DNA of 64,000 nt from an uncultured Nesterenkonia sp. (lineage in GTDB: Bacteria > Actinomycetota > Actinomycetes > Actinomycetales > Micrococcaceae), in assembly GCA_947494195.1 (NCBI GenBank), contig CANLUC010000004.1, positions 248,188-312,187 of the forward strand, in the 5' to 3' direction. The notes under the pieces were generated by a model, which was given only the letters and a program-made list of their open reading frames with translations, searched no databases and had not been told where the DNA came from. The translations under genes and the position numbers were made by a program. Positions 53,290 to 62,696 of this stretch are shown here, in pieces (positions within the stretch are counted from its first letter, which is position 1; the number at the start of each line of letters is the position of its first letter).

Positions 53290-53309
53290 TGGGGTTCGAA
53301 AGAGCCCCA
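53290..53309 (+). other. GAAA-tetraloop hairpin in the rpsT leader
   Basis: TGGGGTTC, loop GAAA, GAGCCCCA: an 8-bp stem with one G-U pair, at the 5' end of the predicted leader. Confidence 0.55.
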
Positions 53310-53331
53310 AAGCCCTGCGGCAGTAAGTCCC

Positions 53332-53367
53332 GCGCAGTCCTGGGCCCTCTACCTCAAGGGTCTGCGC
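53332..53367 (+). other. Second stem in the rpsT leader
   Basis: GCGCAG pairs with CTGCGC, with an inner CCT/AGG pairing and a large loop. Together with the tetraloop hairpin it suggests a folded regulatory leader. Confidence 0.45.
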
Positions 53368-53462
53368 AATCGCCATGGCAACCCCACGCCACTAGAGTCT
53401 GTCTGCTGCCGGACAACAGGGATAGCCCTCACGACCAGTGAACTCAGACAGAAAGACTACTC

Positions 53463-53723
53463 GTGGCCAACATCAAGTCCCAGAAGAAGCGCATTCTCAC
53501 CAACGAGAAGGCGCGCCAGCGCAACCAGGGCGTGAAGTCCCAGCTGCGGACCGCCATCAAGAAGGTGCGCAACGCTGTCGCCGCCGGTGACAAGGACGCA
53601 GCGATCTCCGCCAACCGCGAGGCCGCTCGCAAGCTCGACAAGGCCGTCTCCAAGGGCGTGCTGCACAAGAACAACGCCGCCAACCGCAAGTCCGGTCTGG
53701 CCGCCAAGGTCAACGCTCTCTAG
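53463..53723 (+). CDS. rpsT: 30S ribosomal protein S20
   Basis: 86-residue basic helical primary-binding protein of 16S r[24 protein letters not shown] and the C-terminal [20 protein letters not shown] match the family over the full length. The start is GTG at 53463, unusual for a ribosomal protein but conserved in many actinobacteria. A structured leader of about 180 nt precedes it and a strong terminator follows 41 nt later, so it is a single-gene unit. Confidence 0.97.
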   Translation: MANIKSQKKRILTNEKARQRNQGVKSQLRTAIKKVRNAVAAGDKDAAISANREAARKLDKAVSKGVLHKNNAANRKSGLAAKVNAL

Positions 53724-53763
53724 AGTCTGACGCACTAGAACGCCTGCTCTCTCGAGCGAGCAT

Positions 53764-53796
53764 ACGGGGGCCCTGCGCGCTGCGCGGGGCCCCCGT
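53764..53796 (+). terminator. Terminator after rpsT
   Basis: ACGGGGGCCC pairs with GGGCCCCCGT and the helix continues through GCGC/GCGC around a GCT loop, about 15 bp, followed by TCTTGT. Confidence 0.85.
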
Positions 53797-53797
53797 T

Positions 53798-53831
53798 CTT
53801 GTACGACCTCCTGTCTTGTACGACCTCCTGC
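53798..53831 (+). repeat. 17-bp tandem duplication
   Basis: CTTGTACGACCTCCTGT followed by CTTGTACGACCTCCTGC, directly after the rpsT terminator and upstream of lepA. Confidence 0.8.
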
Positions 53832-53927
53832 CATGCGCAGGTCATGCTCGACGATAATCATGGAACAATGAACTGCCAGGTGCAGCACAATGCCCGGCGT
53901 CTCGACCAGCAAAGGACTCCCACCACC

Positions 53928-55790
53928 GTGTCTCCGAAGGCCGCCAGCACGCAGGTGCCCGCCGCAACTGATCCCAGGGCGATCCGGAATTTCTGCATCA
54001 TCGCGCATATCGACCACGGCAAGTCCACGCTCGCGGATCGCATGCTGCAGCTGACCGGCGTCGTGCAGTCCCGGGACATGAAGGCCCAGTACCTGGACCG
54101 GATGGACATCGAACGCGACCGCGGCATCACGATCAAGTCCCAGGCAGTCCGGATGCCCTGGGACTTCGAGGGCAAGAGCTACGCCTTCCATATGATCGAC
54201 ACCCCCGGGCACGTGGACTTCGCCTATGAGGTCTCCCGCTCGCTGGCAGCCTGCGAGGGCGCTCTGCTGCTGGTCGACGCCGCGCAGGGCATCGAGGCGC
54301 AGACTCTTGCGAACCTGTACCTCGCCATGGAGCATGATCTGGCGATCATCCCGGTGCTCAACAAGATCGATCTGCCCTCCGCCCAGCCGGACAAGTATGC
54401 CGAGGAGATCGCGTACCTCATCGGCTGCGAGCCCGAGGACGTGCTGCGCGTGTCCGGCAAGACCGGCGACGGCGTGGAGGAGCTGCTGGACCGCATCGTC
54501 GCGCAGGTGCCGGCCCCCGAGGGCGACGCCGACGCTCCCGCCCGCGCGATGATCTTCGACTCCGTCTATGACACCTATCGCGGCGTGGTCACCTTCGTGC
54601 GCGTGGTGGACGGCAGGCTCTCGCACCGGGAGAAGATCAAGATGATGTCCACCGGCGCCACGCACGAGCTCCTCGAGATCGGAGTGTCCTCCCCGGAGCC
54701 TGAAGCCACCAAGGGGCTCGGCGTCGGCGAGGTCGGCTACCTGATCACCGGTGTCAAGGACGTCCGGCTCTCCAAGGTCGGCGACACCGTCACCTCACAG
54801 AACCGCCCCGCGGACGAGATCATCGGCGGCTACGACGATCCTTCCCCGATGGTCTTCTCCGGACTCTTCCCGCTGGACGGCTCGGACTTCCCGGTGCTGC
54901 GCGAGGCCCTGGAGAAGCTGCAGCTCAACGACGCCGCGCTGAACTTCGAGCCCGAGACCTCCACCGCGCTGGGCTTCGGCTTCCGCGTGGGCTTCCTCGG
55001 GCTGCTGCACCTGGAGATCACCCGAGAGCGGCTGGAGAGCGAGTACAACCTCGACCTGATCTCCACCGCGCCCAACGTGATCTATGAGGTCACCGCCGAA
55101 GACGGAGAAGTCCACCGCGTCACGAATCCCTCCGAGTTCCCCGAGGGCAAGGTCCTCGAGATCCGCGAACCCATCGTGGATGCGACCGTGATCGTCCCGG
55201 CCGAGTTCATCGGACCCGTCATGGAGCTCTGCCAGTCCCGGCGCGGCTCCATGGAAGGCATGGACTACCTCTCCGAGGAACGCGTGGAGATCCGCTACCG
55301 CATGCCCCTGGCGGAGATCGTGTTCGACTTCTTCGACCAGCTCAAGTCCCGCACGAAGGGCTACGCCTCGCTGAACTGGCAGGGCACGGGCCAGCAGCCG
55401 GCCGATCTGGTGAAGGTGGACATCCTGTTGCAGGGCGACCAGGTCGACGCGTTCTCCGCGATCACCCACCGCGACTCCGCCTACGCCTACGGGGTGAAGA
55501 TGGCCTCTCGGCTGAAGGACCTGATCCCACGGCAGCAGTTCGAGGTGCCGATCCAGGCCGCCATCGGATCACGCATCATCGCCCGTGAGAACATCCGAGC
55601 CATCCGCAAGGACGTGCTCTCCAAGTGCTACGGCGGCGACATCAGCCGCAAGCGCAAGCTGCTGGAGAAGCAGAAGGAGGGCAAGAAGCGGATGAAGATG
55701 GTCGGCACCGTGGAGGTCCCGCAGGAGGCCTTCATCGCCGCACTCTCCTCCGACGAGGAGGCCGGCAAGGAGAAGGCTGGGAAGAAGTAG
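53928..55790 (+). CDS. lepA: Translation elongation factor 4
   Basis: 620-residue ribosome-bound GTPase of the LepA/EF4 family. G1 [10 protein letters not shown]3 [12 protein letters not shown] and G4 NKIDLP are all present; the LepA-specific C-terminal domain begins about residue 490. An open frame starts at 53799 within the tandem repeat, but the GTG at 53928 ([22 protein letters not shown]) gives the family N-terminus with AAAGGA 12 nt upstream. hemW follows after 2 nt. Confidence 0.95.
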   Translation: MSPKAASTQVPAATDPRAIRNFCIIAHIDHGKSTLADRMLQLTGVVQSRDMKAQYLDRMDIERDRGITIKSQAVRMPWDFEGKSYAFHMIDTPGHVDFAYEVSRSLAACEGALLLVDAAQGIEAQTLANLYLAMEHDLAIIPVLNKIDLPSAQPDKYAEEIAYLIGCEPEDVLRVSGKTGDGVEELLDRIVAQVPAPEGDADAPARAMIFDSVYDTYRGVVTFVRVVDGRLSHREKIKMMSTGATHELLEIGVSSPEPEATKGLGVGEVGYLITGVKDVRLSKVGDTVTSQNRPADEIIGGYDDPSPMVFSGLFPLDGSDFPVLREALEKLQLNDAALNFEPETSTALGFGFRVGFLGLLHLEITRERLESEYNLDLISTAPNVIYEVTAEDGEVHRVTNPSEFPEGKVLEIREPIVDATVIVPAEFIGPVMELCQSRRGSMEGMDYLSEERVEIRYRMPLAEIVFDFFDQLKSRTKGYASLNWQGTGQQPADLVKVDILLQGDQVDAFSAITHRDSAYAYGVKMASRLKDLIPRQQFEVPIQAAIGSRIIARENIRAIRKDVLSKCYGGDISRKRKLLEKQKEGKKRMKMVGTVEVPQEAFIAALSSDEEAGKEKAGKK

Positions 55791-55792
55791 GC

Positions 55793-57079
55793 TTGCCCTC
55801 CACCCTTCCCCTCGGCGACCCGGTCCCTGCTGATGGCAGCTTCCCGGCGGCGGTGCAGCAGGCGCTCCCGTCCCGGGCTGAGGTCCCCTTCGGCCTCTAC
55901 GTCCACATCCCCTTCTGCAGCGTGCGCTGCGGCTACTGCGACTTCAACACCTACACCGCCGAAGACCTCGGCCCCGGTGCCTCGCAGCTGTCCTATCCGG
56001 ACACGCTGATCTCCGAGCTGGTCTTCGCCCGCGGCGTGCTGAATTCCATGGAGGCCCCCGAGCGGGCGCTCTCCACGGTGTTCTTCGGCGGCGGCACACC
56101 GACTCTGCTGCCCCCGGAGGAGCTCGCCCGCATCCTCACCCGGGCACGCGAGCTCTTCGGCTTCATGCCCGGGGCTGAGATCACCACCGAGGCGAATCCC
56201 GACACGATCACCGAAGAGACCGCCCACATCCTGGCCCGGGCCGGGTTCACCCGGCTGAGCCTCGGCATGCAGTCCGCAGTGCCCGCCGTGCTCAAGACGC
56301 TGGACCGGACACACGACCCCGCCAACGTCGAGCGCGCGGTCAAGGCTGCACGAGCAGCCGGTCTGCAGGTCAGCCTGGACCTCATCTCCGGGACACCGGG
56401 GGAGAGCCTCGAGGACTGGCGCAGCAGCCTCGAGCACGCCGTCGCCCTGCGGCCAGATCACATCTCCGCCTATTCGCTGATCATCGAAGAGGGCACGGCC
56501 ATGGCGGCGAAGATCCGCCGGGGTGTGCTGGCGGACATCGACCCTGACGACCAGGCCGACAAGTACCTGCTCACCGAGGAGGTCCTCGGTGCAGCCGGTT
56601 TCGACTGGTACGAGGTGTCCAACTTCTCGACCAGCCGGGCAACCAGGTCAGCGCACAACCTGAACTATTGGGTGGACTCCGACTGGTGGGGCGCCGGCCC
56701 AGGGTCACACTCGCACATGGCGGGGCTTCGCTGGTGGAACGTCAAGCACCCCGCTGCCTACGCCCAGCGCCTGAGCAGCGGGACCACTCCGGGCCATGGA
56801 CGCGAAGAGCTCCAGGACGAGGACAAGGTTCTCGAGCACCTGATGCTGCGGCTGAGACTGGCCGACGGACTGGACATCGCGGAGTACAACGCGCTGCCAG
56901 AGCTGGTACGCACCCAGGGGGAGCAGATCACCCCCGCGACAGTGGATTCCCTGGTCCAGGACGGACTGATCAGCGTGCAGGCAGCTGCACCGACGGCCGA
57001 TCACCGTGAAGGCCGGGCAGTGCTGACCCTTCGTGGGAGGCTGCTGGCCGATGCGGTGACGCGGCGCCTCGCCCCCTGA
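55793..57079 (+). CDS. hemW: Radical SAM heme chaperone HemW
   Basis: 428-residue radical SAM protein related to oxygen-independent coproporphyrinogen oxidase and often misannotated as it; HemW is regarded as a heme-transfer chaperone. The cluster motif [17 protein letters not shown] has the C-x3-C-x2-C spacing, followed by [10 protein letters not shown] and [12 protein letters not shown]. The start is TTG at 55793, 2 nt after the lepA stop. A frame extending to 55625 lies inside lepA and is rejected. Confidence 0.92.
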   Translation: MPSTLPLGDPVPADGSFPAAVQQALPSRAEVPFGLYVHIPFCSVRCGYCDFNTYTAEDLGPGASQLSYPDTLISELVFARGVLNSMEAPERALSTVFFGGGTPTLLPPEELARILTRARELFGFMPGAEITTEANPDTITEETAHILARAGFTRLSLGMQSAVPAVLKTLDRTHDPANVERAVKAARAAGLQVSLDLISGTPGESLEDWRSSLEHAVALRPDHISAYSLIIEEGTAMAAKIRRGVLADIDPDDQADKYLLTEEVLGAAGFDWYEVSNFSTSRATRSAHNLNYWVDSDWWGAGPGSHSHMAGLRWWNVKHPAAYAQRLSSGTTPGHGREELQDEDKVLEHLMLRLRLADGLDIAEYNALPELVRTQGEQITPATVDSLVQDGLISVQAAAPTADHREGRAVLTLRGRLLADAVTRRLAP

Positions 57080-57098
57080 GCGGGAGCCTCCGAGCGGC

Positions 57099-57530
57099 TC
57101 AGTGGATGAGGCGCAGGTTCATCGGGTAGCGGTACGGGCGTCCCTTATTGCACTGAATGCCGGCCACCAGGCCGGAGAGCGTCATGTAGACCCAGAGCAG
57201 CACGGCGATGATGCCGAAGACCCAGCCGATGGCGGGGATCAGCGCCAGGATGTAGCAGGCGAGCATCACCGCGGTGACCGGAAGGGTGAAGTTCAGCGCC
57301 TCCTTGGACTCCTGGGCGGTGAACGGGCCCCGGTCACGGTAGACCAGGTAGATCGCCAGTGCCGGGAAACAGCCGATGAGCGCGCCGAAGTGGGCCAGTG
57401 TGGCCCAGCGACGGTCCTCGGCAGGGGTCAGCGGAGGTGCTGCAGCGGCAGAGCCCTTCAGGCGCTCGGAAGAATCCGATCTGGCATACTGCCTCGACCG
57501 GTCGCCCTGGGGTTCCTGGTTATGCGCCAC
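57099..57530 (-). CDS. DUF4870 membrane protein
   Basis: 143-residue protein with a hydrophilic N-terminus (~40 residues) and three hydrophobic helices. RRWATLAHFGALIGCFPALAIYLVYRDRGPF, SKEALNFTLPVTAVMLACYIL and IPAIGWVFGIIAVLLWVYMTLSG are the typical DUF4870/Tic20-like arrangement. The function is unknown. The GTG at 57530 lies only 4 nt after GGAGG of a near-complete anti-SD match, an unusually short spacing. It converges with hemW. Confidence 0.85.
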   Translation of the reverse strand: MAHNQEPQGDRSRQYARSDSSERLKGSAAAAPPLTPAEDRRWATLAHFGALIGCFPALAIYLVYRDRGPFTAQESKEALNFTLPVTAVMLACYILALIPAIGWVFGIIAVLLWVYMTLSGLVAGIQCNKGRPYRYPMNLRLIH

Positions 57531-57662
57531 TTCACCTCCGTGATTCAGATGTCAGACTCTCAGACACCTACATGCTTCAGGTGGGAATTCTAGCGAATCT
57601 CCCTGGACGGACACTGGCCCCGGGCTGCGTGTCGGAGTCTCGTTGGACACATCCGCTCGTGC

Positions 57663-58553
57663 TCAGTCCTCCACCGTGACGAAGTCGATGAGCTCCTCAA
57701 CCCGGCCGAGCAGGGAAGGTTCCAGATCGGCATAGCTGGTGACCTGACCAAGAATCCGTCTCCATCCCTGGGCGATGTCACGCTGCTGGGCATGCGGCCA
57801 GCCCAGCGCCTTCAGCGTGCCGACCTTGATGTCCTCGCTTCGCGGGATGTCGGGCCAACGCTGCAGCCCGAGCAGATGCGGCTTCACCGCCTGCCAGACG
57901 TCCACATAGGGATGCCCCAGCACCAGCAGGTTTCCTCTGGCACCCGAGGCCTGCATCGCCTCCTGGGCGATGCGCGTTTCTTTGGACCCCGGGACGAGAT
58001 GGTCCAGCAGGACCCCCACTCGGCGTCGCGGGCCGGGCTGGAACTCGCGGACCGCGGCGAGCAGGTCATCGGCGCCGTGCAGCGGCTCCACGACGATGCC
58101 CTCGATCCGCAGGTCCTCGCCCCACACCTTCTCGACCAGCTCTGCGTCGTGGGTGCCTTCGACCCAGATGCGTGAGGCGCGGGCCACCCGTGCGCGGGCA
58201 TCTGCGACCGCCACCGAGCCCGACGCGGTGCGCGTGGGCACTGGGGTCGCGGTGCGCGACGTCGGGGGAGTCAGCTCCACCGGCTGGCCTTCATAGAGGA
58301 AGCCGTACCCCAGCGGGAAGGAACGGACCCGTCCCATGCGGTCCTCCAGGCTCACCACGTGCACGCCGCCGGAGGCCTCCACGGAGACCACCGCGCCGAC
58401 CCAGCCCGACTCGACCTCCTCGATCACCGTGCCATGGTCCGCCGGCAGCGGAGGCACTGTGATCTGCTGCGATGCGCGCAGGCTCGAGAGGTCCTGGGCG
58501 CCCCACCCAGGTGAGGAGGAGGAACGCCGGCCGGGGAAGTGAGAAGGACTCAT
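57663..58553 (-). CDS. DUF3097 family protein
   Basis: 296-residue actinobacterial conserved protein. WVGAVVSVEASGGVHVVSLEDRMGRVRSFPLGYGFLYEG lies in the N-terminal half. The C-terminal half (RIWVEGTHDAELVEKVWGEDLRIEGIVVEPLHGADDL, GVLLDHLVPGSKETRIA) recalls a Toprim-like fold with acidic residues (inference). The function is unknown. The minus-strand TACAAT 8 nt before the ATG at 58553 suggests a near-leaderless message. Its -10 overlaps that of hrcA on the other strand, beside a CIRCE element. Confidence 0.85.
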   Translation of the reverse strand: MSPSHFPGRRSSSSPGWGAQDLSSLRASQQITVPPLPADHGTVIEEVESGWVGAVVSVEASGGVHVVSLEDRMGRVRSFPLGYGFLYEGQPVELTPPTSRTATPVPTRTASGSVAVADARARVARASRIWVEGTHDAELVEKVWGEDLRIEGIVVEPLHGADDLLAAVREFQPGPRRRVGVLLDHLVPGSKETRIAQEAMQASGARGNLLVLGHPYVDVWQAVKPHLLGLQRWPDIPRSEDIKVGTLKALGWPHAQQRDIAQGWRRILGQVTSYADLEPSLLGRVEELIDFVTVED

Positions 58554-58561
58554 GGTCACCC

Positions 58562-58571
58562 ATTGTAGAAT
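58562..58571. promoter_or_regulatory. Overlapping divergent -10 boxes (DUF3097 and hrcA)
   Basis: Minus-strand TACAAT (58562-58567) and plus-strand TAGAAT (58566-58571) share two bases. RNA polymerase should not occupy both at once. Confidence 0.5.
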
Positions 58572-58597
58572 TAGCACTTGTACTCATCGAGTGCCAG
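58571..58597 (+). promoter_or_regulatory. CIRCE operator (HrcA binding site)
   Basis: TTAGCACTT-N9-GAGTGCCAG, matching 15 of 18 positions of the CIRCE consensus TTAGCACTC-N9-GAGTGCTAA. It covers the predicted hrcA transcription start and touches the -10 box, consistent with autorepression. Confidence 0.85.
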
Positions 58598-58619
58598 AGG
58601 TTCAGGAGGCCCGAGCAGC

Positions 58620-59645
58620 ATGTCAGACACCCGCCGTCTGCAGGTCCTGCGTGCCATCGTCGAGGACTACGTCCAGACCCGGGAGCCGGTGGGCTCCCGC
58701 GCGCTGGTGGAGCGCCACGACCTGGAGGTGTCCCCCGCCACGATCCGCAACGATATGGCCCACCTCGAAGAGGAGGGCCTGATCGCCGCTCCGCATACCT
58801 CTGCCGGGAGGATCCCCACCGATCTGGGCTACCGCCGGTTCGTGGACAAGATCACCGAGGTGCGTCCCCTCTCGGCGGCGGAGCGCCGGGCGATGGACAC
58901 GCTGGTCGAGTCCGCCGACGATCATGATTCGATGCTGGAGCAGACGGTGCGTCTGCTGGCCATGCTCACCAACCAGGTGGCCGTGATCCAGCATCCGCAG
59001 CGCTCCACCGCGACGATCCGTCACATCGACGTCGTCTCCATGTCCCCGCACAAGGCGCTGACCATCGTGATCCTCTCCTCGGGCAAGGTGGAGCAGCGCA
59101 TGGTCACCCTCGCGGACGCGATCGGTGACGACTCGCTGCACCGGCTGGGCCAGGTGCTCTCGACCGAACTCTTCAACCGCCGGACCTCCACGCTCCCGCT
59201 GCCCGTGGATGCCCTCATCAGCCGGGTGGAGCCGGTGCTGCGTCCCACGATGGCCGTGATCGCGCAGGCGGTGGAGACCATACTGGAATCGGGCCGCGTA
59301 GATCGCATCATCATGGCCGGGACTGCTAACCTCGCCAGGTCGGGCCGCGACCTCGGGCCCTCCATCGGTCCCATCCTTGAAGCGCTTGAGGAACAAGTCG
59401 TGCTGCTTCGGTTGTTGACCGAGATGGAGCAGGACCGGCGAGGCCTCTCGATCCGGATCGGTCACGAGACGAGTCACGACTCGCTGGTCGAGACCGCCGT
59501 CGTCGCTGCCGAGTATGGCACCCATGCGGGTGCCGAGGGCGCCAAGCTCGGCGTCGTCGGTCCTACCCGCATGGACTACGGCTCCACAATGTCCGCAGTG
59601 CGCGCCATGGCGCGCTACCTGTCCCGAATTCTTTCCGAAGGGTGA
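58620..59645 (+). CDS. hrcA: Heat-inducible transcription repressor HrcA
   Basis: 341-residue repressor of class I heat-shock genes that binds CIRCE and is stabilised by GroEL. The N-terminal winged helix (RRLQVLRAIVEDYVQTREPVGSRALVERHDLEVSPATIRNDMAHLEEEGLI) and the GAF-like core are complete. The start at 58620 has AGGAGG 10 nt upstream; an in-frame TTG at 58578 lies within CIRCE and is rejected. It forms an operon with dnaJ. Confidence 0.96.
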   Translation: MSDTRRLQVLRAIVEDYVQTREPVGSRALVERHDLEVSPATIRNDMAHLEEEGLIAAPHTSAGRIPTDLGYRRFVDKITEVRPLSAAERRAMDTLVESADDHDSMLEQTVRLLAMLTNQVAVIQHPQRSTATIRHIDVVSMSPHKALTIVILSSGKVEQRMVTLADAIGDDSLHRLGQVLSTELFNRRTSTLPLPVDALISRVEPVLRPTMAVIAQAVETILESGRVDRIIMAGTANLARSGRDLGPSIGPILEALEEQVVLLRLLTEMEQDRRGLSIRIGHETSHDSLVETAVVAAEYGTHAGAEGAKLGVVGPTRMDYGSTMSAVRAMARYLSRILSEG

Positions 59646-59657
59646 ACGTCTACGAAG

Positions 59658-60779
59658 ATGACGACTGACTACTACGAAGCGCTCGGCGTCAGCCGCTCGG
59701 CGTCGACCGAAGAGATCAAGAAGGCCTACCGCAAACAGGCCCGCAAACTCCACCCTGACGTGAACCCCTCGGAGGACGCGGCGGAGCAGTTCAAGGTGCT
59801 CGGCCGCGCCTACGAGGTGCTCTCCGACTCGCAGAAGCGGCAGAACTACGACGCCACCGGTGACGAGAACGGCCGCTCCGGCTTCCCCGGCGGCGGCGCC
59901 GGCGGAGGGTTCGGCGGATTCGGCGACATCTTCGAGACCTTCTTCGGCGGGGGAGGCGGAGGCCCGGCCTCCCGCACCCGCCGCGGCCAGGACTCGCTGA
60001 TCCGCGTGCGCATCGACCTGCGCGACGCGGTCTTCGGAACCACCAAGGAGGTCGAGGTCGAGACGGCCGTGACCTGTACCGTCTGTGACGGCTCCTGCTC
60101 ACGCCCGGGGACCTCGCCCACCACCTGCCCGGACTGCCACGGCCAGGGTCAGGTCCAGCGGCCGATGCGCTCGATCCTCGGCACCGTCATCCAGACCCAG
60201 ACCTGTGCGCGCTGCGCCGGGTTCGGCAGCATCATCGAAGATCCCTGCCAGGAATGCGATGGTCAGGGCCGGGTCCGTGAGCGCAAGTCGCTCAAGGTCA
60301 AGGTTCCCGCCGGCGTCGATCGCGGCAATCGCATCCACCTCGCCGGTGAGGGTGAGGCAGGCCTGGCCGGCGGTCCCTCCGGCGACCTGTTCATCGAGGT
60401 GGAGGTCAAGCCGCACGAGGTCTTCACCCGCCGCGGCAACGACCTCCACGCCACCGTCTCCATCCCGATGACGGCAGCGGCGCTGGGCACCACGGTGGAG
60501 CTGGACACCTTCGACGGCGCCGAGGCGCTCACCGTGAAGCCAGGCACCCAGTCCGGCGAGGTCCTCACGCTCAAGGAGCGCGGGGTCACCCACCTGCGCG
60601 GCGGTGGTCGCGGCGCGCTGAAGGTGCACCTGAAGGTGGAGACGCCCACCAAGGTCTCGGACCGTGAGGCCGAGCTGCTGCGTGAGCTCGCCGCCGAGCG
60701 CGGCGAGGAGCGCGGAGAATCCACCACCGAGCATCGCGGCGTCTTCGCCAAGTTGCGGGAACGCTGGGACGCCCTCTGA
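59658..60779 (+). CDS. dnaJ: Chaperone protein DnaJ (DnaJ2 type)
   Basis: 373-residue Hsp40 co-chaperone stimulating DnaK. The J domain, residues 1-70, has HPD in [10 protein letters not shown] Gly/Phe region follows, then four zinc-binding repeats ([32 protein letters not shown]), the first ending in Cys rather than Gly. C-terminal substrate-binding domains complete the protein. It is 12 nt after hrcA, so it should be under the same CIRCE control. It is the hrcA-linked paralogue rather than the one in the dnaK operon. Confidence 0.95.
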   Translation: MTTDYYEALGVSRSASTEEIKKAYRKQARKLHPDVNPSEDAAEQFKVLGRAYEVLSDSQKRQNYDATGDENGRSGFPGGGAGGGFGGFGDIFETFFGGGGGGPASRTRRGQDSLIRVRIDLRDAVFGTTKEVEVETAVTCTVCDGSCSRPGTSPTTCPDCHGQGQVQRPMRSILGTVIQTQTCARCAGFGSIIEDPCQECDGQGRVRERKSLKVKVPAGVDRGNRIHLAGEGEAGLAGGPSGDLFIEVEVKPHEVFTRRGNDLHATVSIPMTAAALGTTVELDTFDGAEALTVKPGTQSGEVLTLKERGVTHLRGGGRGALKVHLKVETPTKVSDREAELLRELAAERGEERGESTTEHRGVFAKLRERWDAL

Positions 60780-60780
60780 G

Positions 60781-61590
60781 ATGACAGCCCCGCTGTTCCA
60801 CCTCAGCCCCGGAGCGCTCGACGACGCCGCACCCGGCGCTACGGTCGTGCTCTCCGGGGCCGAGGGGCATCATGCGGCCACCGTCATGCGACTCAAACCG
60901 GGAGAGCAGGTGATCCTCTCCGACACCGTGGGCAGCCGCGCCGAGGGGATCGTCCGGGACGCCGGCGTCGGGGAGCTCAGTGTGGAGATCGTGCAGCTGA
61001 CCCGGGAGCCGGTCCTTGAACCCCGGCTGGTCCTGGTCCAGGCGCTGGCGAAGGATCGCCGCGATCTCCAGGGAGTGGAGTCCGCCACCGAGCTCGGCGT
61101 GGACGCGATCATCCCGTGGCAGGCGGAGCGATCAGTGGCCCGCTGGAAGGCCGGTCGAGAAGCCAAAAAGCACGCGGAATGGGTCGCCACGGTCACCAGC
61201 GCGGCGAAGCAGACCCGCCGCACCAGCGTCCCCACCGTTCGCGCGCTGCAGACGACGACCCAATACCTGGAGATGCTGCGCAGCACCGAGCGCCGGATCG
61301 CCACCATCGTGCTCCACGAGACCGACGAGACCTCCCTGGCTCAGGCGATCGCAGGGCACTGCGCCAGCGAGCCCGGGCCGGAGGAGCTGCACCTGGTGAT
61401 CGGGCCCGAGGGTGGCATCAGCGACCGGGAGATCGAGCTGCTCGGCGCAGCAGGCGCCCGGATCGCCCGGCTGGGCCCCACAGTTCTGCGGTCATCCACC
61501 GCAGGCCCGGCGGCCCTGGCCGCCACTCAGCTGCTGCTGGGCCGCTGGGACTGGTCCGCCGGTGCTGGTCAGACTGAGCACACCGCCTAG
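60781..61590 (+). CDS. rsmE: 16S rRNA (uracil-1498-N3)-methyltransferase RsmE
   Basis: 269-residue SPOUT-class methyltransferase. The N-terminal PUA-like domain (GAEGHHAATVMRLKPGEQVILSD) is followed by the knotted SAM site: VESATELGVDAIIPWQAERSV, LHLVIGPEGGISDREIELL and ILRSSTAGPAAL-like VLRSSTAGPAAL. The frame extends into dnaJ upstream; the ATG at 60781, one base after the dnaJ stop, is the natural start. It is co-transcribed in the hrcA-dnaJ-rsmE-phoH-ybeY order common in actinobacteria. Confidence 0.95.
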   Translation: MTAPLFHLSPGALDDAAPGATVVLSGAEGHHAATVMRLKPGEQVILSDTVGSRAEGIVRDAGVGELSVEIVQLTREPVLEPRLVLVQALAKDRRDLQGVESATELGVDAIIPWQAERSVARWKAGREAKKHAEWVATVTSAAKQTRRTSVPTVRALQTTTQYLEMLRSTERRIATIVLHETDETSLAQAIAGHCASEPGPEELHLVIGPEGGISDREIELLGAAGARIARLGPTVLRSSTAGPAALAATQLLLGRWDWSAGAGQTEHTA

Positions 61591-61593
61591 ACT
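61588..61593 (+). promoter_or_regulatory. Possible internal promoter before phoH (-10)
   Basis: TAGACT, 8 nt before the phoH ATG and overlapping the rsmE stop. It may give a near-leaderless phoH transcript, though GAGGAT could also serve as a ribosome site. Confidence 0.35.
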
Positions 61594-61601
61594 GAGGATC
61601 A

Positions 61602-62696
61602 ATGACTGAGACTTCGCAGAACACGACAGGTTCACAGACTTCCACGGGGCAGAACCTGACCGGGCAGTCGATGTCCGGGGCGGCCCGTGGCGCCACGGCT
61701 GCCGCCGTCGGCAACATCGAGCGACAGGTGTACTTCGCCGACGCCGAGACGATGTTCCGCAGCCTCGGCGCGTCGGACCTTGCGCTGCGCATCCTGCAGG
61801 GCCTGTACCCCTCCGCCTCCATCGGGCTGCGCGATCAGCTCGTCACCGTGGCCGGAGCCTCCAGCGAGGTCACCGGGATTGTGGAGATCCTGACCCAGCT
61901 GAAGACCCTCGCCGCCTCCGGCACCACGGTCAGCGAGGAGATCATCGAGCAGGTCTCCACGATGGTCCGTGCCGACGCAGCCCAGGACTCGGCGCGGATC
62001 GTGACCACCAACATCCTTTCGCACCGCGGCCGCACCATCCGCCCCAAGACCAAGAACCAGCAGACCTATGTGGACACCATCGATGAGTCCACGGTGGTCT
62101 TCGGCATCGGCCCCGCCGGCACCGGCAAGACCTATCTGGCCATGGCCAAGGCGGTCCAGGCGCTGCAGGCTCGTGAGGTGAACCGGATCATCCTGACCCG
62201 GCCGGCGGTGGAGGCTGGGGAGAAGCTGGGGTTCCTGCCCGGCAGCCTCAACGACAAGATCGACCCCTACCTGCGCCCCCTCTACGATGCGCTGCACGAC
62301 ATGATCGATCCGGACTCCATCCCGCGGCTCATGGAATCGGGCATCATCGAGGTCGCCCCGCTGGCCTATATGCGCGGTCGCACGCTCAACGACTCCTTCA
62401 TCATCCTGGACGAGGCGCAGAACACCACGGCGGAGCAGATGAAGATGTTCTTGACCCGGCTCGGCTTCAACTCCAAGATCGTGGTCACCGGTGACATCAC
62501 CCAGGTCGACCTGCCCCGCGGCACCGATTCCGGTCTGCGCACCGTCATCGACATCCTTGAAGGCGTCGAAGGCATCGCCATGTCGCGCTTCGGCTCCGAG
62601 GACGTGGTCCGCCACGCACTGGTCGGCCGGATCGTGGACGCCTACGAGCGGCACCAGGACAAGGCGCCCGCCCCGCGCCGCGGCGGCCGACGATGA
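61602..62696 (+). CDS. phoH: PhoH-like ATPase
   Basis: 364-residue P-loop ATPase of the PhoH/YbeZ type, functionally linked to RNA processing with YbeY. Walker A is GIGPAGTGKTYLAMA around residue 168, and Walker B with the downstream motif reads FIILDEAQNTTAEQMKMFLTRLG, VTGDITQVDLP. The N-terminal ~120 residues include a disordered Thr/Ser-rich start. ybeY overlaps its stop (ATGA), the usual coupling. Confidence 0.94.
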   Translation: MTETSQNTTGSQTSTGQNLTGQSMSGAARGATAAAVGNIERQVYFADAETMFRSLGASDLALRILQGLYPSASIGLRDQLVTVAGASSEVTGIVEILTQLKTLAASGTTVSEEIIEQVSTMVRADAAQDSARIVTTNILSHRGRTIRPKTKNQQTYVDTIDESTVVFGIGPAGTGKTYLAMAKAVQALQAREVNRIILTRPAVEAGEKLGFLPGSLNDKIDPYLRPLYDALHDMIDPDSIPRLMESGIIEVAPLAYMRGRTLNDSFIILDEAQNTTAEQMKMFLTRLGFNSKIVVTGDITQVDLPRGTDSGLRTVIDILEGVEGIAMSRFGSEDVVRHALVGRIVDAYERHQDKAPAPRRGGRR

